Part shown: one piece after another, positions 62,508 to 64,000 of the stretch
Position numbering within the stretch: position 1 is the stretch's first letter
Layout of the letters: each line of letters starts with the position of its first letter
Assembly (NCBI RefSeq): GCF_028745505.1
Contig: NZ_JAQZZL010000002.1
Coordinates: forward strand, 248,001 to 312,000
Reading direction: 5' to 3'
DNA: 64,000 nt
Source of the DNA: Lentisphaera marina
Lineage (GTDB): Bacteria; Verrucomicrobiota; Lentisphaeria; Lentisphaerales; Lentisphaeraceae
Position numbers and translations under genes: made by a program
The notes under the pieces: generated by a model
The model's input: only the letters and a program-made list of their open reading frames with translations
What the model was told of the DNA's origin: nothing
Database searches by the model: none

Positions 62508-64000
62508 ATGTGCGGAATTGCCGGCATGTACTCTGCCTCAGGTGTAGACCCGCAACAGCTGGAGGCGATGGCCGAGGCTATACTTCACCGCGGTCCTGAT
62601 GGACGCGGCTTTCATCATGAAGCCCCCGTCGGTCTGGTTCACACCCGTTTATCGATCATCGATTTAGAGGGCGGTGCCCAGCCTATCTATAATGAAGACC
62701 GTAGTTTGGCATTGGTATGCAATGGAGAGATCTATGATTTCGAGCGTATACGTCAGGAACTCCAGCAAGGCGGTCACAGTTTCTCAACTTCGAGTGATTC
62801 AGAAGTGATTCTCCATCTATATGAAGAAAAAGGTGCTGAATGTGTAAAGGAGCTCAATGGAATGTTTGCATTCGCAATTGTTCACCTTGACTCGGGAGAG
62901 ATTTTTATGGCACGAGATCGCATGGGCCAAAAACCTTTATTTTACGCTCGAGCAGGTAATAAATTCGCCTTTGCGTCCGGACCGCGCGCATTGAAATGCT
63001 TGTCCTGGGTTGATGATTCACTTGATGACACCAGCCTAAGTCATTTTCTTGAGTTTGCCTATGTACCCCAACCCGATTCCATCTATAAGGGAATAAAAAA
63101 ACTCCCCGCTGGTCAGTGGATGCGCTGGGCTAAGGAAGAATTATGCTTTGGTACATATTGGGATTACACACTGAATGAGACCTATTCAGGTTCTTATGAG
63201 GAAGCCTGTGATGAGATGAGACAACTTTTTAGCCGTTCAGTAGAGCGCCGTTTAGTGGCCGATGTACCACTGGGGGTATTTTTGTCCGGTGGGGTAGATT
63301 CAAGTTTGGTCGCGGCTGCGGCAGCACATGAGGGACGTAAAATTAAAACTTTTTCAATTGGGTTCCCTGAAAAGAAATTTGATGAACGGGATTATGCCTT
63401 AAAAGTTTCAAAACACCTCAATACCGATCACCATTTTCTTGAAGTTAAAGCAGATAGCTTTGATCAATTTGCAAAAATTGTTCGAGAATTCGAAGAACCC
63501 TTTGCTGATGTCTCTATGATTCCTACATATTTACTTTGTGCTTTCGCTCGTGAACAGGTGACCGTATGTTTGAGTGGAGATGGGGCCGATGAACTCTTTG
63601 GTGGTTATCAAACCTATCAGCGCATGCATAGTTTGCGGCGCTTAAATGCGTTGCCTCCAGGGTTGAGGAAGTTTGGGGCGAGTCTCTTGAAGAAGTTTTT
63701 ACCACCAAGACTTGAAGAGCGCACCGTCAGTGGAAAGCTACATCGCCTTTGTGACTTAGCTCCTTATTCTGGTTTGGGTCAGTATCGTAGATTAATTTCT
63801 CGTTGCTCGCCAGATCTTAAAAACGACCTGCTAAAAGCCCCCGTGGGATCAGTGATTGATTCGTCGGAGGCTGTTCTGAGTCGCTATTTTCGCGGCGATG
63901 GCTTATTGGCACATAGGCTCATGGAACTGGATTGCAAGACATATATGGCCGACGATATCCTCGTCAAAGTCGATCGCGCTTCTATGGCAAATTCACTGGA
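62508..64000 (+). CDS. asnB: Asparagine synthetase-like amidotransferase (3' end cut off)
   Basis: ATG at 62508, two bases after the previous stop; about 497 codons are visible. Seen: MCGIAGMYS with the N-terminal catalytic Cys2, HRGPDGRG near residue 28, CNGEIYD near 73, synthetase P-loop LSGGVDSSLVAAA near 263, and LSGDGADELFGGYQ near 355. Known: class II glutamine-hydrolysing AsnB-like enzymes in polysaccharide loci often amidate uronic acids; this would fit the UDP-GlcA epimerase. The C-terminus lies outside the window. Confidence 0.9.
   Translation, partial: MCGIAGMYSASGVDPQQLEAMAEAILHRGPDGRGFHHEAPVGLVHTRLSIIDLEGGAQPIYNEDRSLALVCNGEIYDFERIRQELQQGGHSFSTSSDSEVILHLYEEKGAECVKELNGMFAFAIVHLDSGEIFMARDRMGQKPLFYARAGNKFAFASGPRALKCLSWVDDSLDDTSLSHFLEFAYVPQPDSIYKGIKKLPAGQWMRWAKEELCFGTYWDYTLNETYSGSYEEACDEMRQLFSRSVERRLVADVPLGVFLSGGVDSSLVAAAAAHEGRKIKTFSIGFPEKKFDERDYALKVSKHLNTDHHFLEVKADSFDQFAKIVREFEEPFADVSMIPTYLLCAFAREQVTVCLSGDGADELFGGYQTYQRMHSLRRLNALPPGLRKFGASLLKKFLPPRLEERTVSGKLHRLCDLAPYSGLGQYRRLISRCSPDLKNDLLKAPVGSVIDSSEAVLSRYFRGDGLLAHRLMELDCKTYMADDILVKVDRASMANSL

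Overview
The window looks like a chromosomal segment from a marine PVC-group bacterium, most likely Lentisphaera or a close relative. This placement is an inference. It rests on the alternative complex III operon, FloA, an extended Bat/MoxR operon, moderate-to-low GC, and hairpin-rich intergenic repeats. Nothing in the window fixes the species, and I saw no rRNA or tRNA genes.

Layout. 1-7035 (minus strand) is an ActA-B-C-D-E-F alternative complex III (quinol:cytochrome c oxidoreductase) operon, with ActF cut by the window edge. 7036-8805 carries an ISL3-type insertion sequence whose transposase reads in two frames joined at an A8 run. 8806-13950 (minus) holds a small membrane protein with FloA, then YchF, an M48 lipoprotein peptidase, TrmO and a Trm11-like methyltransferase. 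14026-22033 (minus) is one compact operon: MoxR, DUF58, a DUF4381-like protein, BatA, a BatB/BatC fusion containing 18 exact DQQNK repeats, and a BatD/BatE fusion. 22182-23192 is a Ser/Thr kinase. 23193-25473 (minus) is a molybdenum-cofactor operon with a MobB-MobA fusion followed by moaD, moaE and moaC. 25691-28293 is purK-purE-tsaC. A lipoprotein and a mannose-1-phosphate guanylyltransferase follow.

30573-34893 is an accessory, repeat-rich island. It contains a tandem array of alternating GC-rich hairpins, a ferredoxin, a nucleotidyltransferase with an unlisted 49-codon partner, and a hipA-hipB module bracketed by two 94-bp direct repeats.

34894-64000 is a very long, tightly overlapped plus-strand polysaccharide gene cluster. 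It starts with a winged-helix regulator and runs off the end in an asparagine synthetase. It encodes a GDP-heptose-type precursor pathway (GmhA-like isomerase, HddA kinase, HddC guanylyltransferases, a Cj1427-like sugar dehydrogenase, an Fcl-like reductase), a split transketolase, a DegT aminotransferase with a sugar N-formyltransferase, a domain-swapped HldE-like enzyme, a flippase, glycosyltransferases and several methyltransferases.

The most interesting hypothesis is that an L-2-hydroxyglutarate oxidase embedded in this operon recycles the by-product of a 2-oxoglutarate-coupled GDP-heptose dehydrogenase. Nearby, a split transketolase may build a two-carbon-extended or branched sugar.
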